From: Gonocerus acuteangulatus | Lineage: Eukaryota; Arthropoda; Insecta; Hemiptera; Coreidae | Length of the DNA: 64,000 nt | Direction of reading: 5' to 3' | Assembly (NCBI GenBank): GCA_946811695.1 | Contig: OX328124.1 | Coordinates: 95,255,304 to 95,319,303 of the forward strand | Part shown: one piece after another, positions 36,813 to 48,925 of the stretch | How the letters are laid out: each line of letters begins with the position of its first letter | How positions within the stretch are numbered: the first letter of the stretch is position 1 | Position numbers and translations under genes: made by a program | The notes under the pieces: model-generated | The model's database searches: none | Told to the model about the DNA's origin: nothing | Seen by the model: the letters and a program-made list of their open reading frames with translations, nothing else

Positions 36813-38081
36813 TTTGTTCACATTGTATTTCAAAGTTAATTCATTTTTTTGAAACCGGCATTAAAACTGCTTTAATGTTAATGCACTTTCAATTTTCACA
36901 AGTGTTTTTTTAAACCGCAATAACTGTTCAAAAAGTTCATATTAATTAAAAAAAAATTCTAGTTAGCGACAAACTAACGAGAATAACTACTCTTCCCTAA
37001 AAGTTCTGCAAACTGTCGAATCTCAAAAAAGTTGTAGAATTTTATTATCTTTCCAACGGTATATTCAGAGCTCAGATTATCTTTAAATTTCATAAGCTAA
37101 ATTGAAATTTAGGGGGGGTAACAACTGATAAATATAACTATTATCTATGATTTATACATATTTTTGTTAATTAACTATATTTGATCATTGTTAAATAATA
37201 AAAGTATAAAATGTTCGTTTAACCGAAAAAAACTATACCATACTGAGGGATATTTCTCTACCACCACGAACGGCTTTTTTCCTCTATTTTTATCCACTAG
37301 ATAGGCTTTATTTTGCATATTATTCTATATAAGTTTTATTCAGCAGGGGATTCTGAGGAAATGTCGTGTTTTTGCTGTGGATTGTAAATACGATGTATCT
37401 AAGATTGGATAACATTAGCGAGTCTACATAGTTAAGAACCGACGACGGAGGATTACTTCTTGCTATGATTTAGTCTACATATGTATATTAAGTCCTAAAT
37501 CCAAAAAATAAACTTCACAACGGTTAGATACTATGAGCGTATATGGCGGTTCAATGCCCGTAGAACACAATGGGGCCGCAGGAAATTTACCTGCTAAGAG
37601 TTAATCCTCAAGAGCTGTAAATATACCCCAGGTATCTGCCGACACAAATACAAAGCCTAGGCGGAGAGCACCCCAAAAACACAGATCCAAAAATAGGTTA
37701 TATACTAAATATTCATAAAGACTACTTAGTTGTAAACCGATTCATCAATTAGCAATCAATAATTTTCAACAAAGGTTATATACTAAATATTGATAAAAAG
37801 TATTTAATTAGAAAAAAATCAATATTCCACAAGACTTGTTTTTGGTCCATTTGTGTCTACTCCGTAGACTTAATTAGGTATATTATTCTATTGTAGTTGG
37901 GCAACTAAACTTTGTTTTATTTTGTTAAATAAAGTTTTTTTTTTGACTTGTTATTCGTCAAGACTTTTATTTGTCCTTGTGTATTTACTAGATACGTTTT
38001 ATTCGGCATATTATTCTATATAGGCTATATTAGGCAGGGTATTCTACTCAATCTTGTGTACTTCTTCTTGATCCTTCTGTA

Positions 38082-38333
38082 CATGGGCGTATATAAAAAC
38101 AATTTCGGGGGGGGGCTGAGACCATTTCCAGGGTATGGAATACTAAATATTTAGAGCTTGGAATAGTTTTAGGTAACTAAAACGCTATTGCGCGTAAAAT
38201 AAAATATGTTTTATGAACTAAGTGATCTTATTTAATTTATTTTTAAGGGTTTTACGAGAAGTTTTTATCATCAATTCAAAATTTCGGGAGGGGCTGCAGC
38301 CCCCTCAGCCCCCCCCCCTCATATACGCCCATG
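38082..38333. mobile_element. hAT-type MITE in tandem copy 2
   Basis: Identical to 36262-36513, with the same CTTCTGTA duplications at 38074-38081 and 38334-38341. Shared because the host unit was duplicated after the MITE landed. Confidence 0.87.
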
Positions 38334-38581
38334 CTTCTGTATCCTCTAGAAAGGCTTTATTAGGCATATTTTGTATTGATTTATAGAGCTTTGCTTTAGA
38401 ATGAGAGCCAGATTCTGTAATTTCCGCTTCTGTGTAAAAGTTAGCTACTGTCGGTGTCCCTGACGCCTTAATATCACTTTTATTCGAGATGTTCGAGAGG
38501 ATTTTGACAATTTTCACGAGATATATAAAAAAAATAAGTTTATTTCTTTTCTAAGCTTATCAAATGGCACTAGGGACATGA

Positions 38582-38632
38582 ACGGAACCGCGCTAAGATG
38601 CTGCAGTTCCTGCGAGTCGGACTTTTTTTCTT
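38582..38632 (+). repeat. 3' terminus of Helentron-like family, tandem copy 2
   Basis: Duplicate of 36762-36812 carried by the second tandem unit. Confidence 0.75.
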
Positions 38633-39255
38633 TTTGTTCACATTGTATTTCAAAGTTAATTCATTTTTTTGAAACCGGCATTAAAACTGCTTTAATGTTA
38701 ATGCACTTTCAATTTTCACAAGTGTTTTTTTAAACCGCAATAACTGTTCAAAAAGTTCATATTAATTAAAAAAAAATTCTAGTTAGCGACAAACTAACGA
38801 GAATAACTACTCTTCCCTAAAAGTTCTGCAAACTGTCGAATCTCAAAAAAGTTGTAGAATTTTATTATCTTTCCAACGGTATATTCAGAGCTCAGATTAT
38901 CTTTAAATTTCATAAGCTAAATTGAAATTTAGGGGGGGTAACAACTGATAAATATAACTATTATCTATGATTTATACATATTTTTGTTAATTAACTATAT
39001 TTGATCATTGTTAAATAATAAAAGTATAAAATGTTCGTTTAACCGAAAAAAACTATACCATACTGAGGGATATTTCTCAAATGAACCTACTCAGCATTAA
39101 TTCGGTCCAGACCAGTGAGAAGAGATAGTGTGGTCTCAGCTGTGGAAGGACTCCAGACCTCATTAAGCTTTGTCAACAGTTGGAATAGAAAATGGAGAGA
39201 TTTTCTATACATTTACAGGGACTGTCTATAGACTTCTATCCAGACAATGTATATA

Positions 39256-39500
39256 GACGGTAAAGAGACTTCGACACGAGTACACATTTCAACGTTTAAT
39301 TCTTCATTAGTTGATAAATATGGCTGGCCGGGGTCGCTGTTTGCACATATATAATTAGCACGCCACAAAAGAACTTTGTATCAAACGAAAGGTCAAATTC
39401 CTTAACTAGCAAAAACCGCCTACCGGGACAATGTTTTTATTTTCGACAAAATTCGCCTAAAAATCTTAGTACTTACGACTTAGCGTTGACAGGCTTCTAT
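39256..39500 (+). repeat. Helentron-like repeat fragment
   Basis: AAAGGTCAAATTCCTTAACT, AGCAAAAACCGCC, ACAAAATTCGCCTAAAAATC track the block around 54365-54440. Confidence 0.5.
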
Positions 39501-39546
39501 GCACATGCTTCATATAAAATATAGGATCTATAAAAATTATGTTAAT

Positions 39547-40075
39547 TTTCTCAACGAGCCGTGGGATGAGAAAATTCCTGCCGCCAGTGGGGATCGAACC
39601 CACCATCTCCCGCTTATGAATCTAAAGGTACGTTTACACGGGCGAGAAAACTTCACTGCGACAGTATTGGCGCAAGTTCAGTCTCGTCGTGTAAACACGT
39701 AAATGCAATTTTACCCAGCACTTGAACGCAAGTTGTACTGCGAGCTCTCGCGCGAGTCACTGCCTCAAAATGTTGCGACAGAGAGCCCAAAATCCGTTTA
39801 CATTGTGACACCGTTTGGTGCAATTTCAACTCGCGCAAGCATTTCTTTCCAAGCCAATTTTCAGGTTCCTTTTGCACCACGTGATGGCAAGGCTACCTTT
39901 ACCTGGAAAAATGACCCCGGCGTTCACAACGTTCGCTCTAAGAAAACACTATTACCAAAAAGTTCACTATTACCGTTTACACATGCAATTTTGAATGTCG
40001 GACAGAAAACTCGCGGAATTTCTCGCCCGTGTAAACGTACCTTAAGGCGCTAGCCACTAGACCACGGGAGACCCC
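39547..40075 (-). mobile_element. tRNA-type SINE, family 1, split by a MITE
   Basis: The minus-strand head GGGGTCTCCCGTGGTCTAG, TGGCTAGCGCC is followed (after the MITE) by ATAAGCGGGAGATGGTGGG, GTTCGATCCCC and CAGGAATTTTCTCATCCCA. It is flanked by the 11-bp duplication ATTATGTTAAT (39536-39546 and 40076-40086). The 3' tail is short, so the copy is incomplete at that end. Confidence 0.87.
39626..40042. mobile_element. Harbinger-like MITE inside the SINE
   Basis: Perfect inverted ends AGGTACGTTTACACGGGCGA (39626) and its complement (ending 40042) are flanked by TAA at 39623-39625 and 40043-40045. Removing it restores the SINE sequence GAATCTAAGGCGCTAG. A 3-bp TAA/TTA duplication is characteristic of PIF/Harbinger elements. 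The internal 116-codon open frame has no recognised domain. Confidence 0.85.
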
Positions 40076-40666
40076 ATTATGTTAATAATTATAATTAACG
40101 AATAGATTGATTAATAATTATTAATTAACCTATTTTGTTTATTTTTTTAAAATATTATAACATATTTATTATATATTATTATTTTTATATTTATTTACAA
40201 ATGTAATTCATTTTTTATGTTTGTGTACATTTTATATATTTTAAATAACTCAGTAAAACTTATATTTTTATGTTAATTGATATGGAGCGCCATAAAATAA
40301 CTAAATGAGATTGAAAAATCTTTGTAGACATTTTTTGATACTGTCCAAATACTGGGCTACCTTTAGTGAGTGATTTCGGAAAAGGGGTGCCTGGGATTTT
40401 ATCAGTAACTGTGATTATTTTAATTCAAATAAATAACTTCGAATCTTTAATATATATAATGTATATATGTTGCGGTAACGTTACCAAATTTCCTAATTTT
40501 GTTATAGGTTTATTTGTGATCTTGGCTCAAAAGTAATGAATATACGTCAGTTAAGTGTTCATGAACACAATACTCTTATGAAGCTACACAGCAAAAGTTT
40601 CATACCGACTACAAAGATTTGTGACAAAGTGTATCCCCGTCAAGTTACGGCTCGAAAAAAACTGGC

Positions 40667-41428
40667 AATCACTGGCACCCCTTTTCCGAAATAGACCCGA
40701 GAAGTTCAGATATTTTGTGTGGGATGTTGAAGTTTTTCCAACTTAAGTCTGCCAGAATACGTAATATTAACTATTCAGTATTATAAATTCCATATAAAGA
40801 CTTCTCCTGTACCATTATTAGATTACAATGCAAATAGTCTTATCTAAAAGAAATTGCTTATCGCACAACTCATTCAAAGTCATTTCTTAAGAATCAGCGC
40901 AGAGCTTATGATCGAAGCGTTTAAGAATCGGTCCACATTTCCTGCAACCAGATACAACAAGTTGAGGACCTTATATGGACAGTAGTACCTCTTCAAATAT
41001 ATTTTAGCAGAACAAAATATCACAACATTCTGTGGGAAATTTAGGACATAGAATCATATCGATGTCCTTCAACAGTGAAAATATCTCTGTTGTTGTTGAC
41101 AATGAATATTTCAAGGTACCCCATAAATCAAGGACAATAAGGACATTAACCAAGATTAATAAATCACATTCATCAATTATTCAAGATCCTTCTCTTTTCT
41201 ACGACCTCCTAAAACTAATTTTTTTATTCATTGACTTTAAAATAGATTAAATCCGACATACTTTCAGAACAATCACTGGCACCCCTTTTCCGAAATAGAC
41301 CCGAGAAGTTCAGATATTTTGTGTGGGATGTTGAAGTTTTTCCGACTTAAGTCTGCCAGAATACGTAATATTAACTATTCAGTATTATAAATTCCATATA
41401 AAGACTTCTCCTGTACCATTATTAGATT
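40667..41428 (+). repeat. 158-bp direct repeats flanking a 446-bp unit
   Basis: The direct repeats 40667-40824 and 41271-41428 start AATCACTGGCACCCCTTTTC and differ at about one base. Between them lies a 446-bp unit (40825-41270). The same unit occurs alone at 47033-47478 and in part, reversed, at 48654-48797. The unit has a 72-codon open frame (41032-41250) of unknown function. Confidence 0.8.
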
Positions 41429-41670
41429 TTGGTATACGAATTTAATAGCCAATCCTTAGACTAGTCAATATCTATTCCTTTATGATGGCCCGGTGGGCAA
41501 ATTTTGGATGGGTTTACGGTGTCCGGTTGGCAGTATTTTATTAACATTTGAATATATTAACAAATAAATAAAAGCAAATAGAATACATGAATTAAGAGTA
41601 GAAGCTATTAGAAGATATCCATTAATATCTGGCAATCTAAGTGGTTTATATGTTCACATAGGAATAAATC

Positions 41671-41760
41671 AGTGACAGTATTGAATATTAAGCCGTAACT
41701 CTGACATTTACAGTGACAGTATTGAATATTAAGCCGTAACTCTGACATTTACAGTGACAG
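41671..41760 (+). repeat. Tandem repeat, 41-bp period
   Basis: Two full copies starting AGTGACAGTATTGAATATTA, plus the first eight bases of a third. Confidence 0.9.
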
Positions 41761-42215
41761 ATGTGAGTACATCGGGTTGCAGGCGTAGCAAGGAAGAATT
41801 ACTGCCTTGTATGAGGGGGCATGCAATACGAGGACCATATGGAACCATGTAAACACCCTGTATACACATCAGCTGTAAATCTTAGCCAGGCAGAGCGCAT
41901 AGCAAACAGAAATACTGACAGTTTAAAATTTAAAATAAATATCTTATCTGTGGAGCAATATGATAAAATTCCAGAAGCCTGATAATGTATATGAATGTAT
42001 AGATGTCGCGGATTCAGTAGATGTTTATTTTGTGATAAACATTCATAGGTAAAACAGACTATATCACATTTATTTTTTGTGTGTTTCTTACTCTCGTTCT
42101 AGTATCCCTAGACAGATGCAGTTTATTTTATACAAGATCCTGCGTAAATTTTAATACACTATAAAACATATTGTAGGGTATACTTTGCATTACATATTGG
42201 TTGTACACGCACGCG

Positions 42216-42217
<2 letters not shown>

Positions 42218-42290
<73 letters not shown>
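42218..42290 (+). repeat. (CA)n microsatellite
   Basis: About 36 CA units. Confidence 0.97.
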
Positions 42291-42291
<1 letters not shown>

Positions 42292-42379
42292 TGGTTTCAT
42301 GTGATTTCCTACATCCCTATAAAACTAGTACCTGGAAGCATAAAAGGGTGAAGCCATTAAACCTTAGGGAGTTTCGCCG

Positions 42380-42860
42380 TAAAATAGCGTTTTGGTAATC
42401 GAACAAACTTGACCTCGAAATTTTATTCAAATCGTACCATTTTTAGGCCTGCTAGAGAGAGAGAAAATAATACATACTATGTGCATTTGTGTACTTAATG
42501 TGTTACACTTAAAAAACTGAGAAAAACGTAGGCAAAAAAACAGTTTAATTGATTTCATAAAATCGAAAATTTCATAGGAGTCGTATTTGATGGAAATTTA
42601 CTAAGCTTTCGAAAAACCTTAAGAGAATTCTAGTATTTTCAACTTTCCTCGAAAACGGTTACATATAGAGCTCATTTGAATCTCCGCGTTAAATTGCCCA
42701 TAAAACAATATACGAAAGATATTAACACGAATGTTAACCTTTGATATGCTTTAAAGAAACATTTACAGGTACTTGTTTCCAAGCAGATAAAATCGTTGAA
42801 GATTCATCTAACCACGTTCAAAATCCTTGAATCTGATAACGATTAAGCCGTATGACCTCA
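42380..42860 (-). repeat. Fragments related to the Helentron-like family
   Basis: The minus strand contains GGTACGATTTGAATAAAATT with AGGTCAAGTTTGTTCG (near 42400-42445), and GAGGTCATACGGCTTAATCG (near 42838-42858), matching the 45.9-46.1 kb copy. Their relative order is not colinear, so these are separate or rearranged pieces. Confidence 0.4.
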
Positions 42861-42869
42861 ATCATCAAA

Positions 42870-44053
42870 ACGTGGTAAAGCGTATCCAAAGTCTAAGCTA
42901 TTCCTAGTAATCCAAGAATATACATTTATAATGGATTAAGTAATGTAGCCACCTTCTGGGAAGTCTTAAAATGATATCCTCGAAAAACTTATGTTCAGAA
43001 ATATTTATTTATCTTTGATCGACCAAGAGGATGTTTTGAAAGGGCAAAAAAATATAATAGTCGCCAAAAAAAATTAGAAGACAGATAATGAAGATCTTGT
43101 TAAAATAGTTCCATGAAGAAACTGACGCTACGGGATGCGGTCTGCGTCAGTGTATACATTGGCAAAGCGCCAGAAATGTATTTCAAAGGCCGCTTCCACG
43201 AAACAAGAAATAATTACTTAAATTAATGCAAACACAATATATTATTACTATTTTATATCTCGAGTTTGGAAAATGATTCTTTAACTAATTCATTTGTTTT
43301 AAATAGTAGATTAGATGAATAATACAATTGTTAAACAACATTTTTTTAATACGGACATTTTCTTTACTTTTCTTTAATCATTTTTTTATTTTACTTATAT
43401 TTATTCTTTTTATATCATTTACTTAATTTATAATTTTGATATTGTTACTACTTAAATTATTAATATTATTATTATTTATAATTTTGACATTGCTACTAGT
43501 TTCTTTATTATTTTTATTATTATTATAGTACCTATCATTTCTCTATCTTAATGTTATTGTTCTCATTCTTTTAAAATTCAGAAAAAAAATTAATTATAAC
43601 AAAAAATATATATTACTTTAATTGTAATGCAGGCAGTATCGAAAAATGGAACTTGCAGAATCTAAATAAACTCCCACAGTATAGGGATACTATATTGTGG
43701 TGGAAAAAAACAATAATTTGTTACATATATTTTTAAAACGCATCTTCTCCTAGACCATTAGCGCATGGCTGCCAGCCACCTTTGCTTCTTGCAATTAAAA
43801 AAGCCACAGTGATCTAGACTCAATAGGTAAAGCATTATTTTCTTTCTAGGTTTCTCCTTTATTTATGCAATTACAAAATAAAAATAATATCAAAACATGT
43901 ATTTGGGGGGCAGAATATGTAAAAATATGTATTTTTGACGAAATATTTTAAATAACTTACAACGTGCAGAATTTAAGCAACAATTACGATTTTAGAATCA
44001 CAAAAAAATATGGAAATACAATAACATCCGTTCCCTACTCATGATTAACATTA
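42870..44053. other. AT-rich stretch, nothing recognised
   Basis: Low-complexity TTATTA-rich DNA around 43360-43560; no gene or transposon end identified. Confidence 0.45.
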
Positions 44054-44068
44054 GCAGAGAATATTATG

Positions 44069-45068
44069 GATGGATGGATTGGGTGTTTAAGGGCAGAAAA
44101 CATCTAGGTCCTCACCGCCCTGAAGTGTAATGTTAGAGAGTCGTGTATATGTCGTGAAAGGGTTAGTAATTTGTGTTTAGGACAGTGCATGACAATGAAC
44201 TGTTTTTTTTTTTTGATAACTTGTATTCAATTTTCTTTTTTAACTAATATCATTGCTTACTACTAACTTACTAGGTAATGGAACTATTTGTACTAAAAGT
44301 AATACTAATATACACTATAGCACTATCAATACAAATAATATACTACATAACAAATAATAGTCTACATAACCATATTAATATTTACATATTTATTTTTCCC
44401 CCTCTTGTATAGTTTTTTATTTATTTATTTTTTATATTTTTTATTTATTTTTTTTATTTATTTATTTATTTTTATTTTTTATTTATTTTTTTTTGTTTGT
44501 TTTTTCCTTTATGTATAATTTTATTTGTTATATTTTTTAATACATATATATTTTTTTTAGTTATATATTTTTTTTTCCTCTTTTGTAATTTTTTATATAT
44601 CATTTTTTTTTTTTTTTTTTTTTTTAGTATAACACTAACTAACTAATACAAACTAAGTAACTAATAAAAACTAAACATAACTAATACAACTATTTGCACT
44701 AAAAATAATGCTAATGTAAGCAATATTAATACTAAAACTATACTACATAACAAAATTTATAATAATGCCAATTCTAAATTAAACTAGCACACGTATATAC
44801 ACATACGCCCACGTTCATACAATCATACACCCACATATGTACATACATACGTACCCGCACATGTGTATATACCCGTGCACGTATACATACATATATTTAT
44901 TTATTATTAAATTATTATTTTATATCATGAGATATAGTTGCGCCTTTTTTAAGAATTCCACAACTAGGTCAACTGCTTTGCCATCGTCCCGCAGAGCCTC
45001 TGTCAAGTTCCTTGATAAACCCAACTGTTGGAGCAGCAGCCTATAGCGAGAGCAGTCCTCCTTCTATT
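44069..45068 (-). mobile_element. Non-LTR retrotransposon, 5'-truncated, (ATCC)n tail
   Basis: Exactly 1,000 bp between perfect 15-bp duplications GCAGAGAATATTATG (44054-44068 and 45069-45083). On the minus strand: the end of a coding region (stop at 44920-44922), a long low-complexity 3' UTR, then GACCTAGATGTTTTCTGCCC and a tail of ATCC units instead of poly(A). Confidence 0.88.
44920..45058 (-). pseudogene. Non-LTR reverse transcriptase, extreme C-terminus
   Basis: The minus strand reads EDCSRYRLLLQQLGLSRNLT, EALRDDGKAVDLVVEFLKKA, QLYLMI, stop. This resembles the closing segment of many non-LTR polymerase ORFs: a C/H-x-RY start, a leucine-rich helix, D-D, then V-x2-FL-x2-AxLY-x-I at the terminus. 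The clade is not certain (I or Jockey group). Everything upstream was lost on insertion. Confidence 0.6.
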
Positions 45069-45540
45069 GCAGAGAATATTATGATAGTAAAGTTTCGTAA
45101 TATGAATCTAGTGTTCTTGTTTGTTTTTTTGTTTTTTATTTTTCATCCTTTGCAGCAAAAGTAAAAATTATGCTAATGTGATTAAGCAGTGAAAATGAAC
45201 TGAACTTTTTTCTGTAGTAATGAATCATAAAACCCAAACCACGTACATACAGTAAATGGTCTTGTCCCTGAATATCCATTCCCGGCTCTCATAATTAAAA
45301 GGCTACTGTAAATGGTCCGAACCAGAGGGAAATATGGAAAAAGTGGAAAACACACGGAGTTTTAAACAAGCAAAGTTAGTTATTATTATGATGACTGGTT
45401 GAATATAAGCTTAGCGGGGTATGTATTCGTAGTAAAAAAGTGCACTTTCTGTTAATGTTGCTATATATTTTGGGTTGATAATAGTTCATTGATATATAAT
45501 ATTATTGAATTTTAATTATTTATATTTGTGTGTGTGTGTG

Positions 45541-45583
45541 TTTAACGGCGTATCAACAATTTGGCTATTAACGCCGGGTTTAA
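45541..45583 (-). repeat. SINE tail fragment
   Basis: Minus strand: AACCCGGCGTTAATAGCCAA, ATTGTTGATACGCCGTTAAA, then a CA repeat: the tail shared by the SINE families here. Confidence 0.6.
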
Positions 45584-45734
45584 TTATTATTAAAAAATGT
45601 ATGTATGCTAAGATTAAGTAATTACTTTTTGATCTTGTTGGTCATCCAAAGTTTTAATTATTTTATTTCTACTATGAAATAATGTATTATGTTGTTTGAA
45701 GTTGATAGCATTCAAAAGGAAAAATATTATTTAT

Positions 45735-46695
45735 TTCTTTTCTTTTTTTTTTTTAAGAACGAAAACAGTTAATCAGGTTTTTATCACGTTTCTTCCGTAG
45801 GGAGGAAACTCCGCTTATGATGACGCAATCTGGAAGTGCCGGCTAAAACATTACTCGGTTCATAACTCATACATTGCGTGAATAACGGTGGCTCAAATTC
45901 GTATTTGTGTGTGTGTGTGTATATATATATATACTTGTCTGTAGCCTCTAGCTGCCCCAAAAATGTTCCGATTTTTATATCATGTTGTCCAAAAATACTT
46001 CGATATAAATGATCCTGTTGGCCAGCAGAATCCGCTTATCAAAATAATATTACTTCAACAAAATTCGCGACAAAAAATCGTAGGTCATACGGCTTAATCG
46101 TTATCAGATTCAAGGAACTTTTTTTCTAAGTAATGTGACGTGGAAAATGAAATGATACCATTTTCAAGGCAATAGTATAACTATAGAATAGTGGAAAAAA
46201 CTGTACTTTCGTTCAGCCTTGCATGTATTATTTTATATAAGTTTCCAAAACCAGTTCGTAAATCGTGGTTAAAGTTTAGAGCATCTACTTGGAAGTGTAA
46301 TAAATTTCCTACAATAACTGTTGTTAAGCTATTTTTGATAGAGTAATCTAATTCTTAGAAATCGACGCTTAAACTTGGAATGTGTCATTTTCGATCGTTT
46401 CAACGGTTTTTTCTTGTTTGTCTTAGTGTTTAAACAGATTTTTCTGTTGTAATAATTTCATTAAAACACTATAAATAAATGAGAATAATATTTTTATCAC
46501 TTGTTAGGGAAGCGAGTGATTTCCGCTAGGCTACTGCTTTCTTCCTGTGCTTTGTGGCGAGTAAATCTCGCTTTTCATCAAGAACCTGCAAGAGGTGTTA
46601 ACATTTTCCACAAAATATTAATGCAATGTATTTAATGTTACTATTGCAAGTTTTTTCGGCAAGATGACCGCAATCCTGCGAGTCGGACGTTTTTG
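45735..46695 (+). mobile_element. Helentron-like repeat, diverged copy
   Basis: The 5' side has TTCTTCCGTAGGGAGGAAAC, CTCCGCTTATGATG, CAATCTGGAAGTGCCGGCTA and a TG/TA microsatellite. The 3' side has CGCAATCCTGCGAGTCGGAC at 46670-46689. Confidence 0.6.
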
Positions 46696-47032
46696 GGTCA
46701 GCAAAGATTGTATAAATTCTACAACGTAACGTCATTTATTAGTCTAATACTAGTAATGAAGATTAAAAACGTGACGAAAGTTGCCGAGCCTATAGGAAAG
46801 CCTAGACGATCCGACAGGAGCTGGAAGGTCAAGGATATCGGACACTGTATTGTTGTATAGGAACAATCCCCCCGGCACCTCAGAGGTATTGCAGTCCATT
46901 CACCACGGCTGGGAGCAGAAACCATTCACTTATCACAAAGAACCATTCTACAAATAATTCTAATAATTTACTTAATAAGAAAGACCTGCATACTTCTGCT
47001 ATACAGACATCCGTAGAAGAAAGGCAAGGATC

Positions 47033-47478
47033 ACAATGCAAATAGTCTTATCTAAAAGAAAATGCTTATCGCGCAACTCATTCAAAGTCATTTCTTAAGA
47101 ATCAGCGCAGAGCTTATGATCGAAGCGTTTAAGAATCGGTCCACATTTCCTGCAACCAGATACAACAAGTTGAGGACCTTATATGGACAGTAGTACCTCT
47201 TCAAATATATTTTAGCAGAACAAAATATCACAACATTCTGTGGGAAATTTAGGACATAGAATCATATCGATGTCCTACAACAGTGAAAATATCTCTGTTG
47301 TTGTTGACAATGAATATTTCAAGGTACCCCATAAATCAAGGACAATAAGGACATTAACCAAGATTAATAAATCACATTCATCAATTATTCAAGATCCTTC
47401 TCTTTTCTACGACCTCCTAAAACTAATTTTTTTATTCATTGACTTTAAAATAGATTAAATCCGACATACTTTCAGAAC
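47033..47478 (+). repeat. 446-bp unit, solo copy
   Basis: Same length as 40825-41270 and nearly identical (for example TACAACAG against TTCAACAG). It lacks the flanking 158-bp repeats seen at 40.7 kb. Confidence 0.85.
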
Positions 47479-47559
47479 ATTCCATATTTTCCCTTATATC
47501 ACTTATAATGATATCATCTTCAATCTAAGATCTAATTTCCTTAAGGAAACCCGGCTGCA

Positions 47560-47735
47560 GGCGCGTATATAAGAAACCATTTCGTGGGGGGATGTGAGCA
47601 CCGGAGGAATGGGAGAGTATGGAGTACTAACAACCTAGAACTTGGAATAGTTAGCCAACTAAAACGGTATTACACCCACAAAGCAAAATGTTTTTCTGAA
47701 CTAAGTGATCTTATTTTATTTATTTTTGAGGTTTT
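47560..47735. mobile_element. hAT-type MITE, left part of a diverged copy
   Basis: GGCGCGTATATAAGAAACCAT, CCTAGAACTTGGAATAG, GAACTAAGTGATCTTATTT match the MITE at 36262; the right end is missing. Confidence 0.6.
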
Positions 47736-48550
47736 TTTTTTTTGCAATCCTCGTCTAAGGTCATGAGTCCAATCATCGTGGGGATGATGGCTTTTGTTAG
47801 GGATAATAAAACGCGTACGTCCATTTGCCTGTTTTTTAGTGTAGTTCCCTACATTTTTTATCGAAGGACTTACTAAGGGTAAGTTAGTGGATACTTATTT
47901 ATTTATAAGGTATGTATTTTCCTTTCTCTACGGGTTTTAAGAGACTTTTACTATGTGAGGGTAGTTTTGATTTTTACATTTTTATTTTGTGCAGAAAGGA
48001 AACTCTAAATTTTGATGACATTTGTTACAAAAATCGTTCGTCTCATTCGTTTACCACCAAAATCCGTCCTCCAGAACAGGGTTTTGCGGGTGAAATTCGC
48101 ACGAAAATAAATCGCTTACGTTTTCGCTTAAATATGCTCGCAGCTATTCTAGAGGTTTTCCCAGGTACTCTTTTACGGCTAGTTAACCCAACTCATTTTC
48201 TGTTTGGGTATTCAGAGAAGATTGATTCAGTTCCAAACGATTGACAATCATCTACCTGAATTTTGGTTTGTTTCGAGCTGAGGAAGTATTAGAAATAAAG
48301 TATTTTATTAACAGACATTAAAAGTTTTGGGATCTTCTTATATGTTCTATAATATCTCGAAAACTGTTGTGAAATCGTGGCAAGAAGAAGGTGAACATTC
48401 GTAAGCTTACTGAATTCTCGAACAAAAGTGACTAAGTATTTTTCATGATGATTAGATAGTTAGCCGTCGAGGTGATAAGTAAAGATGGAATGGTTGGGAT
48501 TCGGCTAAATAAACCTCAATATGATTTTGTTTTAAAAAAAATCTATATTT

Positions 48551-48590
48551 CGTACGTTTCGGCTACTCATTGGTAGCCTTCCTCAGCTAA
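48551..48590 (-). ncRNA. Hammerhead-like motif, element B copy 2 left arm
   Basis: Minus strand: CTGAGGA (48580-48586), A, stem II GGCTAC/GTAGCC, GAAA (48557-48560), CGTAC. The cleavage triplet would be GUA. CTGAGGA keeps CUGANGA. Confidence 0.5.
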
Positions 48591-48882
48591 AATGACAAAA
48601 AAAAAGAAATTAATACAGGAAAAAAAAAAAATTATAATTGTGATAGGTTCACAAAATTAGTTTTAGGAGGTCGTAGAAAAGAGAAGAATCTTGAATAATT
48701 GATGAATGTGATTTATTAATCTTGGTTAATGTCCTTATTGTCCTTGATTTATGGGGTACCTTGAAATATTCATTGTCAACAACAGAGATAAACTTACGAA
48801 ATATAGATTTTTTTAACAGTTACCTATCACAATTATAAATTTTTTTTTTGTTTGTTTCTGTATTAATTTCTTTTTTTTGTCA

Positions 48883-48925
48883 TTTTAGCTGACGAAGGCT
48901 ACCAATGAGTAGCCGAAACGAACGA
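48883..48925 (+). ncRNA. Hammerhead-like motif, element B copy 2 right arm
   Basis: CTGACGA (48889-48895), A, stem II GGCTAC/GTAGCC, GAAA (48915-48918), then CGAACG. The GUC cleavage triplet has become GAA, so this copy is predicted inactive. Confidence 0.45.

Larger units (their letters stand above)
35439..37258 (+). repeat. 1,820-bp tandem unit, copy 1
   Basis: Starts CTACCACCACGAACGGC and ends GAGGGATATTTCT, then repeats at once. I found one difference from copy 2 by eye (T at 35537, G at 37357). It contains a hAT-type MITE and the 3' end of the Helentron-like family. No conserved protein; the 68- and 70-residue open frames repeat only because the DNA repeats. Confidence 0.95.
37259..39078 (+). 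repeat. 1,820-bp tandem unit, copy 2
   Basis: Head-to-tail with copy 1, almost identical; leaves into unrelated sequence after GGGATATTTCTC. Confidence 0.95.

Noticed and set aside
39703..40053. 116-codon open frame
   Set aside because: Lies almost wholly inside the Harbinger-like MITE and runs through its terminal repeat; no transposase motif.
40667..41428. LTR retrotransposon with 158-bp LTRs
   Set aside because: No TG...CA ends, primer-binding site or polypurine tract seen, and the internal unit also occurs alone at 47 kb.
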